NCBI GenBank assembly: GCA_029247265.1
Contig: JAQWLN010000124.1
Span: 1-64,000 of the forward strand
Reading direction: 5' to 3'
Length of the DNA stretch: 64,000 nucleotides
DNA from: Fuerstiella sp.
Lineage (GTDB): Bacteria; Planctomycetota; Planctomycetia; Planctomycetales; Planctomycetaceae
Shown: one piece after another, positions 53,595 through 63,325 of the stretch
How the letters are laid out: the number at the start of each line of letters is the position of its first letter
How positions within the stretch are numbered: the stretch's first letter is position 1
Translations under genes and position numbers: made by a program
Notes under the pieces: generated by a model
Database searches by the model: none
What the model was told of the DNA's origin: nothing
What the model saw: the letters and a program-made list of their open reading frames with translations, nothing else

Positions 53595-54482
53595 CTCGGC
53601 TGGGGAGTTGTCTCGCCTCCAGGCGCGAATGATCGCGCTGTTGTCCAGATCACCGTTGCCTGCAGCTTCAACTGATTCCAGCAGTTGCTGGTGCAGTGAC
53701 GACAGCGGCAGGTCTCTGTCGGAAGCTGATGCCAGTTTCAGAATCAATCGCACGTCTTTCAGATGCTGGCTCAGTTTTGCCTGGGGCGCGAAGGCTTCGT
53801 CGATCATCTTCCGGCCCTTGGCATCCATCACCTTTGAATAGGCGGCTCCGGATTTCAATACGTCCAGCACCAGATTCAGGTCCAGGCCCAGCGACTTCGC
53901 GAAGCTCAGGCCTTCAGCAAGAACCGCCCGATTCAGACCCAGAACCAGATTCGCCACCAGCTTCATCTGTTGACCGCTGCCCACCGGTCCGACGTGAATA
54001 ACGTTTGCTGCAATTGCCCCAAGGACTGGCCGAACGCGTTGAAACGGTTTCGCTGCGGATCCAACCATCAGGACGGCATTTCCTGCTCGAGTGACGTCGC
54101 TGGAACCCAGCACGGACGCATCCAGCAAATTAATGTCGGTGACAGCGAGACGATCTGCCAGCTCAATCGTTTTCTCCGGCTCACCCGTGGTCGTGTCGAT
54201 CAGGGTTGTGCCCGGTTTCAGGTGAGGAATCATGTCGGCCAGAACGTGCTCCACCACATCCGAGTTCGGCAGGCACAGTACTACAGGATCTGCGGGCGCT
54301 GCAACGTCACCGATCTGCTGCATTGAGCGGCCACCGTTCTCTGTAAACGCCTGTTGCGCCGCCGCTGCGGGGTCAAAACCGCAGACCGAATAACCAGCCG
54401 CCAACAGGCGATCTGCGATAGCGGACCCCAGCAAGCCAATCCCGATGATCCCAACCGTCTGTGCTGTGTCGCTTTCACCCAT
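53550..54482 (-). CDS. NAD(P)-dependent 3-hydroxyisobutyrate dehydrogenase-like oxidoreductase
   Basis: 310 residues. N-terminal NAD(P) fold: GIIGIGLLGSAIADRLL. The phosphogluconate-dehydrogenase-like substrate motif is VGPVGSGQQMKLVANLV with the catalytic Lys, and DASVLGSSDVTRAG fits the family. Reduces or oxidises a beta-hydroxyacid; substrate not assignable. The start lies 8 bases inside the end of the MFS gene, so the two form an operon of transporter plus enzyme. The C-terminal tail is repeat-derived. Confidence 0.9.
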   Translation of the reverse strand: MGESDTAQTVGIIGIGLLGSAIADRLLAAGYSVCGFDPAAAAQQAFTENGGRSMQQIGDVAAPADPVVLCLPNSDVVEHVLADMIPHLKPGTTLIDTTTGEPEKTIELADRLAVTDINLLDASVLGSSDVTRAGNAVLMVGSAAKPFQRVRPVLGAIAANVIHVGPVGSGQQMKLVANLVLGLNRAVLAEGLSFAKSLGLDLNLVLDVLKSGAAYSKVMDAKGRKMIDEAFAPQAKLSQHLKDVRLILKLASASDRDLPLSSLHQQLLESVEAAGNGDLDNSAIIRAWRRDNSPAEAGRPASRRGLPPGS

Positions 54483-55896
54483 TGCTTACAGTTGCCTCGG
54501 CGTCAGCTTTATCCATCGATTCGGGCGACTTCGGAACGACCAGAATGATCAACATGCCCGCCACGTACACCCAACTGGTGATCGAACCAATCCGAGCGTA
54601 GTCGTTGTCCAGAGCCGACACAAAACCCGAAATCGTGAGCACAACGATTGCAGAAATGATTCGACCGGAATTAAACGACACGCCGCTCCCCGTCGCGCGA
54701 ACGCGGGTGGGAAACATCTCGGGAAGAAACAAAGGCAGCCAGCCGAAGTACACCGTCGCGATCATGCCCAGCAGAAATACGGGCAGCATGAACTGCCAGT
54801 CCGAAGACGGTTCCAGACCTGAAAAAATCACCTGAGCCAGAATCAGCGATAGCAGGCTGACCACGAAATAGGTCGTCCGGCGACCGAACATCGTCGCCAG
54901 CCATCCGCCACACAGACTTCCGATCGCGGCACCAATGGCCCAGATCGTCTGAGTATCCGCTTTCAGCGATGTCTGTCCAATTTGCGCGCCCACCTGACCG
55001 GCCCATGGCAAAATCCATTTCTGCGATCCCCATGCTCCCAGCAACGGAATCGCTCCCAGCGCGATTCCGGCCAGCGTGTATCGCAGCAGCGGAGGACGCA
55101 GCACTTCGGCCAGCGGTGCAAACTTTCCGATGGCCGACTCTGCGGAGGTCGATTTCTGCTCGGCCAGCCATCGGGGTGATTCGGGAACGACAAAATAAAC
55201 CCAGACACCCAGCACGGCGGGCACTGCTCCCAGCAGCATCAGCCACCGCCAGGAATCCGGCGTGAGTTCGTACTGCGTCGACATCTGACCAATTTGTTTG
55301 ACAACGATGCTTAGCAGAGCAATGCCTACGTTCGCGGAAGTTCCTATCAGTCCGGCCAGAGTCGGTCGTGACACATCCGGCCATGCTTCCGAGACCAGGG
55401 CGACCCCAGCCGGCCACATGCCGCCGATTCCCATGCACGCGATGAATCGCATGACGCACATCTGCAGCGGAGTCTGAGCAAAATAGCTGAGCCCCGTGAA
55501 CCCGGAATACCAGACGATACTAAGCGCCATCGCTTTCACTCGCCCGGAATGGTCGCCTAACCAGCCGAAGACCCAGCCACCAAGCGCCGCTCCAAACAGA
55601 AAGACGGCGATGTAACGTGCAAACCATTCGCCGACAACCTTGTTTAGCCGGTCGGCTGCAGCGGCATCTGCGTCAGACGGAGCCGCGTCCTTCGTTTCCA
55701 GGACCACTCGCGCCCGTGTGACCCAGTCGGCGTGCGCTGGGTCGTTCTGCAGCATTCCAATTGTGACCGATCGGGCTGACAGCGGCAGCAGCGACATTTC
55801 CCAGCCTGCAAACATCCAGCCAAGAAATGCACCCAGCAGAATAAGGATTCGCCCCGCACGGCTGATTGTACACTGTGATGTTTCGGACTCTGACAT
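54475..55896 (-). CDS. MFS transporter (12 TM)
   Basis: 473 residues from ATG 55896; the longer frame start at 55947 would add a basic non-hydrophobic stretch. Twelve hydrophobic segments, with the MFS motif between helices 2 and 3 reading GWLGDHSGRVKAMALS. An extra loop of about 60 residues follows helix 1 (SARSVTIGMLQN to EWFARYIAVFL). Resembles the sugar/organic-acid:proton symporter group. With the downstream 3-hydroxyacid dehydrogenase it suggests uptake and oxidation of an organic acid. Confidence 0.88.
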   Translation of the reverse strand: MSESETSQCTISRAGRILILLGAFLGWMFAGWEMSLLPLSARSVTIGMLQNDPAHADWVTRARVVLETKDAAPSDADAAAADRLNKVVGEWFARYIAVFLFGAALGGWVFGWLGDHSGRVKAMALSIVWYSGFTGLSYFAQTPLQMCVMRFIACMGIGGMWPAGVALVSEAWPDVSRPTLAGLIGTSANVGIALLSIVVKQIGQMSTQYELTPDSWRWLMLLGAVPAVLGVWVYFVVPESPRWLAEQKSTSAESAIGKFAPLAEVLRPPLLRYTLAGIALGAIPLLGAWGSQKWILPWAGQVGAQIGQTSLKADTQTIWAIGAAIGSLCGGWLATMFGRRTTYFVVSLLSLILAQVIFSGLEPSSDWQFMLPVFLLGMIATVYFGWLPLFLPEMFPTRVRATGSGVSFNSGRIISAIVVLTISGFVSALDNDYARIGSITSWVYVAGMLIILVVPKSPESMDKADAEATVSNG

Positions 55897-56130
55897 GGAA
55901 ATTTTCGTCGCTCGCTGCTTCAATATTTTTTTAACCGCGTGCCCCACGGGCCGCGCGCTGATGATGATGGGAACCCGAACGCGACCCGCTGAGCACGCAG
56001 TTAAACGATGGCCCCTTCGTCACTCGATCTGCTTCGACAGTACAAGATGTGGCATGCGATGGCTATGCTGCAGGCACACATTTCCTCGTGAGCTAGTCTG
56101 GGTCAACAACTCCTCTTAAGAGAGTCACTC

Positions 56131-57519
56131 ATGCACGCCACTGCAGAACTCACTCACGGCGCCGCTACGGTGATTAACGTTGCCCAGCATTTTTCTCGCC
56201 TGAAGGATCGCGCCACCGGGTTGATCGAACAGATTAACGCAGAAGAACGTGGCTTCTTTACACCGACAGAAGATGAACAAGCTCGGCACCTGTTGATTTC
56301 TTACTGGCAGTCACGCAACGCACTATTTGAACTGGTGTCGTCGTTTCATCAGGTTGACCGGTTCGAACCTGACCAGCGTCCACTCGCGATGATGATCGCC
56401 TATGCGGGTGCTCTGGTGCTTGTCGATGTGGCGCGGTTTATGAACGAGAATTTCCACGACCGTCATATTGTGCGACAAAAACTGAATGAACCGGAATCGC
56501 ATTTCGGCATTCCCGGTGGCACCTACGATCACGTGCAGAAGTCACTCACCAGTCCCGTACACGCATGGCACCTGTACCACGCCATGACGTTCTTCCAAGA
56601 AAACAAGGACAGGTTACACGCGGCATCCGCCGACGATGCGGAACTCCGAGAAGTGCTGAACATTATTGCGAGTTTGCAGGATCGACTTGATGTCTCGCCC
56701 GAAACGTATGCGATGGCCAGAATCCGAGTCCGCGCGCGTGAACTGCGCACGAGCATCGGACGCGACCTGCTCGGCCGCGCGCTGTACGGATTGCAGAAAT
56801 ACGTCTCCAGTCTGATGGCCAATCGATATGTGAAAGCGGGGCATGAACCGGGGATGCCGACCGACATTGATGCACAGCTGGAAAAGGAACTTCAGCCTGG
56901 TGACATCATCGTCGTTCGCAAGGAACATGCCTTCACCAATTATTTTCTGCCTGGGTACTGGCCGCATGCCGCTCTGTACATCGGCACCGTGCCGGAACTG
57001 CGCAATCTGGGCCTGAATGAACACGAAAACGTCCAATCGAAATGGAATACGGTCGAAACCGTCGATCCGTCACGCCCAGGACGGGTTCTGGAAGCGATGA
57101 AGGATGGCGTGCGAATTCGTTCTGTGTCGTGTCCGTTTCGCAGCGATGCCCTGGCCATCATTCGTCCGCAATTGCCACCGGAGGACATCGCCGAGGCCAT
57201 CGGTCGAGGGTTCTTTCATGCCGGCAAAGGGTACGACTTCGACTTTGACTTTGCACGGTCAGACAAACTGGTGTGCACAGAAGTCGTTTATCGATCCTAC
57301 GAAGGAATCGGTGGCATCAGGTTTGAGCTGACACGTCGGGCCGGACGGCTGACGCTGGCGGCAGAAGACCTGCTGCAGAAAGCCGTCAACAAAGATGGCT
57401 TGGTAACGCACGCCGTCTATTGTCCGGCGACATCCGAAAAAGTTCTGTTCGGTGATGATGGCGATGAAGTATTGCGGAACACGATCGGGCGGAAGACCGT
57501 GTCAACAGACATCGAGTAA
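56131..57519 (+). CDS. YiiX-like permuted papain-fold (NlpC/P60-type) hydrolase
   Basis: 462 residues, no signal peptide. The C-terminal half has the permuted NlpC/P60 (YiiX/YebB) arrangement. PGDIIVVRK opens the fold, the active-site His is H279 in YWPHAALYIG, and the nucleophile is C382 in DKLVCTEVVYRS. In this group the order is His then Cys. The N-terminal 250 residues are helical and of unknown role. The family cleaves amide bonds in lipids, proteins or peptidoglycan; which applies here is unclear. Alone between divergent and unrelated genes. Confidence 0.82.
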   Translation: MHATAELTHGAATVINVAQHFSRLKDRATGLIEQINAEERGFFTPTEDEQARHLLISYWQSRNALFELVSSFHQVDRFEPDQRPLAMMIAYAGALVLVDVARFMNENFHDRHIVRQKLNEPESHFGIPGGTYDHVQKSLTSPVHAWHLYHAMTFFQENKDRLHAASADDAELREVLNIIASLQDRLDVSPETYAMARIRVRARELRTSIGRDLLGRALYGLQKYVSSLMANRYVKAGHEPGMPTDIDAQLEKELQPGDIIVVRKEHAFTNYFLPGYWPHAALYIGTVPELRNLGLNEHENVQSKWNTVETVDPSRPGRVLEAMKDGVRIRSVSCPFRSDALAIIRPQLPPEDIAEAIGRGFFHAGKGYDFDFDFARSDKLVCTEVVYRSYEGIGGIRFELTRRAGRLTLAAEDLLQKAVNKDGLVTHAVYCPATSEKVLFGDDGDEVLRNTIGRKTVSTDIE

Positions 57520-57884
57520 GCCTTGTTCACCGCTCAACCGCCAGCTGGCGACAATTGACAGAAAACGACCGCATCGCGCCCGAAGGACAGTGATAGGCCA
57601 AAGCGGCGCCCTCCTGCCTGATGCGGCAGCATATTCGCTCATGCCGTAGTGGCGACGCGCAGGAAGCCATGTCTGACACTGAAAGCAGCCAGTGATTGCA
57701 AAGTTCGAGTGATCGCGAATAATAATCACATATCCGCCCCAAAAAGCCAGTCGTCAATTGCTCGCAGACTGTGCGCTAAACAATAAAACGATTGACTTTG
57801 TGCTCAGCTTCGGATAATTTGTTTACAAAGGTAATAAACTCCGGCCGGAACGCTTTTCCTTCCACATTCCGCAAAGTTCCCTCC
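57520..57884. other. intergenic stretch before the PSCyt operon
   Basis: 365 bases. The only signal is the promoter-like pair at 57792-57820. The frame opened by TTG at 57792 is not a gene start. Confidence 0.45.
57792..57820 (+). promoter_or_regulatory. candidate sigma70-type promoter of the PSCyt/DUF1501/DUF3472 operon
   Basis: TTGACT (57792-57797), 17-base spacer, TAATTT (57815-57820), overlapping GATAAT. It would give a leader of about 58 bases to the ATG at 57885. Confidence 0.45.
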
Positions 57885-60401
57885 ATGATGTCACGAGCCA
57901 CCCTGTGCTTGTTTTTCGTGATTGCGACGTCTGGTCTCGTCTGCGCTGATGACGCAACGAAATTCAGTGATGACCAGATCACGTTCTTCAAGACCGAAGT
58001 TGTTGAATTGCTGACGGACAATTGCCTGAAGTGTCACGCCGGAGAGTCACCCAAAGGCGAACTTGATCTGACGACACGAGAGGGCATTCTAAAGGGTGGT
58101 GAATCGGGTACCGCTGTCGATCTGAAGAATCATGCGGAAAGCATTCTGCTGACAGCGATCAACTACGACAGCTTCGAAATGCCTCCAACGGGACAGATGT
58201 CTCCGAAGCAGATCAAGACGCTGACATCATGGGTGAGAATGGGGCTACCGTGGCCAACGGACTTGCATGAAATCGAATTCGAAATGGAGGTCGGCCCGCC
58301 ACCTGTCAATGACGACACAAAACAATTCTGGTCGTTCCAGCCCGTGCAACTACCCAGGCCCCCCAAGGTTGCGGACAGTGGCAACAATGCCATCGACGCG
58401 TTCATTCGCCACAGACTGACGGACGCGGGACTGCGTCCGTCACCGTCAGCCGAACCCCGCGAACTTGTGCGCCGCATGCATTACGATCTGTTAGGCCTGC
58501 CGCCGGAACCGGCGGACGTGAAACGCTGGGTGGCAAGGATTTCGGCAGCGGATGGTGAGTTGATCCAGTCCGGTGTCGCCGAGCTTGTTGATCATTTGCT
58601 CGAATCACCTCACTACGGTGAGCAGTGGGGGCGACACTGGCTGGACCTTGTGCGCTACGCTGAAACCAACAGCTACGAGCGCGATGGTGCGAAGCCTCAT
58701 GTCTGGCGATACCGCGACTACGTCATCCAGTCGTTCAACGACGACAAGCCGTACGACGTGTTCGTCACCGAACAGCTTGCAGGAGACGAACTGAAAGAGC
58801 CCACACCGGACTCAATCATCGCCACGGCCTATTATCGACTGGGCCGGTGGGATGACGAACCGGCGGATCCCAAACTCGCGTTTTATGACGACGTCGACGA
58901 CATCATTACGACCACCAGCCAGACGTTTCTGGGCCTGACGGTGAATTGTGCTCGCTGCCACGATCACAAAATTGATCCCATTCCACAGCGGGATTACTAT
59001 CGGATGGTGGCGTTCTTCAAAAATGTGCGCCGCTACGGAACTCGTGGTAACGAATCGGTGCTCGATGCGTCAGTCATGCCAATTGACCGGCCGGCAGATA
59101 CTGATAAATATCGAACGGCACTGACCAGGTACGAGAACGATACAAAGGACGCGGAACGCCACCTGAAGAAAATCGAACAGGTGATCTGGGATGACCTTCA
59201 GGATGTTGAAAAGGAAGACTTTCAGTTCGATATGAATCGTGTTCCGATTGTCGCCAAACGCGAAGGGACGCTTCTGAAAGCGCAGCAGGTCAAAACTTAT
59301 CGCAAGCAGTTCAGCCGACTTCAGCAGCTGAAGGCCAACAAGCCCTCGGGGCTGGCCGACGCTTTGTGTGTGAAAGAAGACGTTCGAAATATAGGTCCTA
59401 CTTACATTCTGGCACGAGGCAATCCGCACGCGGAAGGCGAAGAGGTCACACCCGGATTTCCGTCCGTGCTTTCACCTCCCGAAGCTGTGATTCCGGAACT
59501 TCCGGAAGGGGCGACCTCCTCCGGACGCCGCAAAGTGCTGGCCGAATGGATCGGCAGCCCGGCAAACCCACTGACTTCTCGAGTCATGGTAAACCGCATC
59601 TGGCAGCATCACTTTGGTCGCGGCATTGTCCGCACGTCCAGCGATTTCGGATTTCAGGGCGCGCGGCCAACACATCCCCGGTTGCTCGATTGGCTGGCTG
59701 CAAAATTCGTCGAAAGTGGATGGTCGGTGAAGGATATTCATCGGCTGATCATGTCGTCCGCCGCGTATCAAATGTCGTCCCGCCCGAACGCACAATGCTA
59801 CGACGTCGACCCGACCAACGATTTATTCTGGCGGTTTGACATGCGGCGGCTGTCTGCCGAAGAAGTTCGCGACTCGCTGTTATGGGCTAATGGCAGCCTG
59901 AATGCTGACAAGATGTTTGGGCCCAGTATCTACACAGACATTCCTGCGGCCGTGAAGGCCGGGCAGTCGCGTCCGGGTTCCGGGTGGGGCAATTCGTCGC
60001 CGGAAGACAAGGTTCGACGCAGCGTTTACATTCACGTCAAACGATCCTTACTGGATCCACTGATCGAAAGCTTCGACTTCGCCGATACCGATCAAACCTG
60101 TCCGGTTCGTTTCGTGACAACCCAGCCAACTCAGGCATTGGGTATGATGAACAGTGAATTCATCCAGCAGCAGGCAGAAATCTTTGCTCAACTGTTGAAG
60201 CAAAAAACTGACTCAGCAGAGGGACAGGTCACGCTTGCCCTGCAGCGAGTGATGCAGCGACAACCAACGCCGGACGAAGTCACTCGCGGCCTGAAGCTGA
60301 TGGAAACTCTGAAGACCAAACAGAAACTCAACGACGACCAGGCCAGGAAATACTTTTGCCTTGTCGCCCTTAATCTCAACGAGTTCATGTACCTGGACTA
60401 A
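57885..60401 (+). CDS. PSCyt1 / DUF1549 / DUF1553 planctomycete cytochrome protein
   Basis: 838 residues from ATG 57885 (57888 also possible). Signal peptide (LCLFFVIATSGLVCA), then a cytochrome C domain with C47-L-K-C-H51 and the GELDLTTREGILKGGESG hallmark. DUF1549 (PSCyt2) has ADPVDVKRW-type and HWLDLVRYAETNSYERD segments, with NCARCHDHKIDPI as a second CxxCH. C-terminal DUF1553 (PSD1) has MVNRIWQHHFGRGIVRTSSDFG. Such proteins are exported heme proteins, almost always paired with DUF1501, as here (4 bases after the stop). The role is probably a periplasmic dehydrogenase-like complex, not proven. Confidence 0.93.
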   Translation: MMSRATLCLFFVIATSGLVCADDATKFSDDQITFFKTEVVELLTDNCLKCHAGESPKGELDLTTREGILKGGESGTAVDLKNHAESILLTAINYDSFEMPPTGQMSPKQIKTLTSWVRMGLPWPTDLHEIEFEMEVGPPPVNDDTKQFWSFQPVQLPRPPKVADSGNNAIDAFIRHRLTDAGLRPSPSAEPRELVRRMHYDLLGLPPEPADVKRWVARISAADGELIQSGVAELVDHLLESPHYGEQWGRHWLDLVRYAETNSYERDGAKPHVWRYRDYVIQSFNDDKPYDVFVTEQLAGDELKEPTPDSIIATAYYRLGRWDDEPADPKLAFYDDVDDIITTTSQTFLGLTVNCARCHDHKIDPIPQRDYYRMVAFFKNVRRYGTRGNESVLDASVMPIDRPADTDKYRTALTRYENDTKDAERHLKKIEQVIWDDLQDVEKEDFQFDMNRVPIVAKREGTLLKAQQVKTYRKQFSRLQQLKANKPSGLADALCVKEDVRNIGPTYILARGNPHAEGEEVTPGFPSVLSPPEAVIPELPEGATSSGRRKVLAEWIGSPANPLTSRVMVNRIWQHHFGRGIVRTSSDFGFQGARPTHPRLLDWLAAKFVESGWSVKDIHRLIMSSAAYQMSSRPNAQCYDVDPTNDLFWRFDMRRLSAEEVRDSLLWANGSLNADKMFGPSIYTDIPAAVKAGQSRPGSGWGNSSPEDKVRRSVYIHVKRSLLDPLIESFDFADTDQTCPVRFVTTQPTQALGMMNSEFIQQQAEIFAQLLKQKTDSAEGQVTLALQRVMQRQPTPDEVTRGLKLMETLKTKQKLNDDQARKYFCLVALNLNEFMYLD

Positions 60402-60405
60402 GACC

Positions 60406-61866
60406 ATGACAACACAAAACTTCTGCGGACGCACGCGCCGCGAATTTCTCTGGCAGGCCGGAGCGGGATTCACCGGACTAGCGCTCACGTCCCTGCTGGA
60501 TCAGGATGGCTTTCTGGGTCAGCAAACGGTCGCCGCCGATGGCGCAGCAGACTGGGCAAATCCGCTGGCTCCAAAGGAACCGCACTTTGCCCCAAAAGCA
60601 AAGAACGTCATATTCTTTTACTGCTACGGCGGTCCCAGTCACATCGATACGTTTGACTACAAACCAACGATGTACGGTATGGACGGCAAGACGATCGATG
60701 TGAAGACGTTCGGTCGAGGTGGTCACAAGAACCAGGGACGAATCGTCGAACCTCGCTGGAAATTCAATCAGTACGGTGAGTGCGGAAAGTGGGTCAGCGA
60801 CCTGTTTCCAAACCTCGCGACGTGCGTGGACGACATCACATTCCTGCATTCGATGACCGCGGATTCACCGATTCACGGTTCAGCCATGCTGATGATGAAT
60901 TCCGGCAAGGTGTTGAGTGGTCACCCCTGTCTGGGTTCGTGGGTGAACTACGGCCTGGGTAGCGAAAACCAGGATCTGCCGGGGTTTGTGGTGATGCTGG
61001 ACCCTCGTGGAGGCCCGATCAGTGGTTCCAAAAACTGGAGCAGCGGTTACATGCCGGCCACGTATCAGGCCACCGTGATGCGATCTCAGGGTGATCCGAT
61101 TCTGGACCTTTCCCCACCACAGGACCTGGCCAACGGCGGTCAGCGCCAGCTGCTGGACACGCTGCGAAAATACAACGAGGAACACCTGACACCTCGTCAG
61201 GACAACAGCAATCTGGCGGCGCGAATCGCGTCGTACGAGCTCGCCTATCGCATGCAGTCAGAAGCTCCGGAGGCTGTGGACATCAGTCAGGAAACAAACG
61301 CCACTCGGGAACTTTACGGGCTCAATGACCCCAAATGTTCGACGGTCGGTCGTCAGTGCCTGCTGGCTCGACGCATGGTCGAACGCGGCGTGCGAATGGT
61401 GCAGATTTATTCCGGAGGAGCCCACAACGATGACAACTGGGATGCCCACGGCGATCTGGAAAACAATCATAATCTGCACGCCGGTGAAACAGACAAACCA
61501 CTGGCCGGGTTGCTGAAAGATCTCAAACAACGTGACATGCTGAAAGACACCTTGATTGTCTGGGGCGGTGAGTTCGGACGTCAGCCAACAGCGGAATACG
61601 CGAAGGGCAGTGGCCGAGACCACAACAGCTACGGCTTCACCATGTGGATGGCGGGCGGTGGCATCAAGGGAGGCACCAGCGTCGGCACAACAGATGAGAT
61701 CGGCAGCCGAGCTGTCGACGACACGTTCCACGTCAAGCATCTGCACGCGACCGTCCTGAACCAGCTGGGACTCAACCCGAACAAATTGAGTTACTTCTTC
61801 GGAGGCCTCGACAACAAACTTGTGGGTGTCGAAGGTGCGCAGCCAATCTGGAAAGCGATCGCCTGA
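60406..61866 (+). CDS. DUF1501 domain-containing protein, Tat-exported
   Basis: 486 residues from ATG 60406. A twin-arginine signal (TRREFLWQAGAGFTG) opens the protein. DUF1501 features include NVIFFYCYGGPSHIDTFDY, HGSAMLMMNSGKV, RMVERGVRMVQIY and WGGEFGRQPTAE. The fold belongs to the alkaline-phosphatase/sulfatase superfamily without known activity. It partners the preceding cytochrome protein in nearly all planctomycetes. Its stop overlaps the start of the DUF3472 gene (TGATG), so the three are one operon. Confidence 0.93.
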   Translation: MTTQNFCGRTRREFLWQAGAGFTGLALTSLLDQDGFLGQQTVAADGAADWANPLAPKEPHFAPKAKNVIFFYCYGGPSHIDTFDYKPTMYGMDGKTIDVKTFGRGGHKNQGRIVEPRWKFNQYGECGKWVSDLFPNLATCVDDITFLHSMTADSPIHGSAMLMMNSGKVLSGHPCLGSWVNYGLGSENQDLPGFVVMLDPRGGPISGSKNWSSGYMPATYQATVMRSQGDPILDLSPPQDLANGGQRQLLDTLRKYNEEHLTPRQDNSNLAARIASYELAYRMQSEAPEAVDISQETNATRELYGLNDPKCSTVGRQCLLARRMVERGVRMVQIYSGGAHNDDNWDAHGDLENNHNLHAGETDKPLAGLLKDLKQRDMLKDTLIVWGGEFGRQPTAEYAKGSGRDHNSYGFTMWMAGGGIKGGTSVGTTDEIGSRAVDDTFHVKHLHATVLNQLGLNPNKLSYFFGGLDNKLVGVEGAQPIWKAIA

Positions 61867-63128
61867 TGAAGTATCAGACCTTCTGTGTTCTGACGGTCCT
61901 GCTCTGCCTGCCGCAACGCGCTGACACGGCCGAGATCCACATTCCTGCAGCGACCGCCTACCTCGATCCCGATCACAACTCCGCGTGCGTTGCCGCGGAC
62001 AAGGGCATCACTCGGTGGACCGGACCGGATACAAGCGTGACCTGGTTCGGGCAGTTACAGACGACAGGAAATCTGAATGCCTCGGTCGTGCTGCGGCTGC
62101 CGCCGACAACGACATCGCAACTGAGACTCAGCATCGGTGAACAATCGCGCGACGTCACTGTTCAGGGCCACGCAACAGACGCAAGCACAGTTGACTTCGG
62201 GACTTTTCAGATCAACAAAAGTGGCTACCACAGTTTCAAACTTCAGTCGCTAAATTCTTCGGGACAGGACAACGGCAGCGTACTGGAACTGCTGCTGGTC
62301 GGCACGGCGCTTGAGAACGCTCATTTCAACATGCAGCCTCGTCGCAATGCGGCGTCTGTTCATCTGGCTTATCCCGTGCCGCCGGATACAAAGGTGTCTG
62401 CGTTCTATTGTGAAATGACCGGCCTGGAAGATCCGCTGTGGAGTTACTACATGGCCTGCGGATGGCATCGTGGATACTTCGGCATGCAGGTCAACAGCCC
62501 CACCGAACGTCGTATTATTTTCAGCGTGTGGGACAGCGGCAACGAAGGAATTGATCGCGGCAAAGTTGCCGACGAAAACCGCGTCACTCTGGTTGATAAA
62601 GGCGACGATGTTTTCTCCGGCAGTTTTGGCAACGAAGGCACGGGCGGTCACAGTCATTTGAAGTTCCAGTGGAAGACCGGAGAGAAGCAGCGATTTCTGG
62701 TCACAGCCGACCCCGTCGATGCGACTCACACCGTTTTCGCAGGCTACTATTTTCGGCCGGACAAAAAGCAGTGGATGCTGATATCCAGTTGGATGGCCCC
62801 CAAAGAAGGCCGACGATTGCGAGGGCTTTACAGTTTCAGCGAAAACTTCATTGGCAGAAACGGTCACGTTGTCCGCAAAGCATTGTACGGCAACCAGTGG
62901 ATCCGGGATTCCGCCGGAAAGTGGTCCGAAGTCACGACGGCAAAATTCAGCCACGACACAACGGGAAAAGCTGACCGACGAGACCGATTCATGGGCGTTG
63001 AGAATGGGCAGTTTTTTCTGTCGCATGGTGGATTCATCGACGGCTTCACAGAATTTGGTGCCCCTTTCGACCGGCCACCGACAAATCTGTCGCCCGCATC
63101 CATGAAACTTCCGCCGCTGCCGGAGTGA
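61866..63128 (+). CDS. DUF5077/DUF3472-type secreted protein
   Basis: 420 residues with a signal peptide (CVLTVLLCLPQRADTA). Residues about 23-150 are beta-rich like DUF5077. The rest matches DUF3472: SAFYCEMTGLEDPLWSYYMA, YFGMQVNSPTERRIIFSVWD, GNEGTGGHSHLKF, and GFYYF-like VFAGYYFRPD. Suspected carbohydrate binding or processing outside the cell. It is translationally coupled to the DUF1501 gene, an uncommon addition to the cytochrome/DUF1501 pair. Confidence 0.88.
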   Translation: MKYQTFCVLTVLLCLPQRADTAEIHIPAATAYLDPDHNSACVAADKGITRWTGPDTSVTWFGQLQTTGNLNASVVLRLPPTTTSQLRLSIGEQSRDVTVQGHATDASTVDFGTFQINKSGYHSFKLQSLNSSGQDNGSVLELLLVGTALENAHFNMQPRRNAASVHLAYPVPPDTKVSAFYCEMTGLEDPLWSYYMACGWHRGYFGMQVNSPTERRIIFSVWDSGNEGIDRGKVADENRVTLVDKGDDVFSGSFGNEGTGGHSHLKFQWKTGEKQRFLVTADPVDATHTVFAGYYFRPDKKQWMLISSWMAPKEGRRLRGLYSFSENFIGRNGHVVRKALYGNQWIRDSAGKWSEVTTAKFSHDTTGKADRRDRFMGVENGQFFLSHGGFIDGFTEFGAPFDRPPTNLSPASMKLPPLPE

Positions 63129-63325
63129 AGGCCCACAGTGCCTCTCCGGGTGCTCTGCGTTTTTTCCGGACAGGATATCCGGCAACGGATCATGCGACCG
63201 CGTCCACCACAGAGTCGTTTCTGCTGCAGTCAATTTACTTGCCACGACGTTTCTCGTAGCATGGCCGCTGCGCCGCGCTCCAATGCTGGCCACGGTGAAT
63301 GTTTGATTTCCAGGAGAACAAGTCG

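Noticed and set aside
62250-63293. 347-codon minus-strand ORF
   Set aside because: Antisense of the DUF3472 gene.
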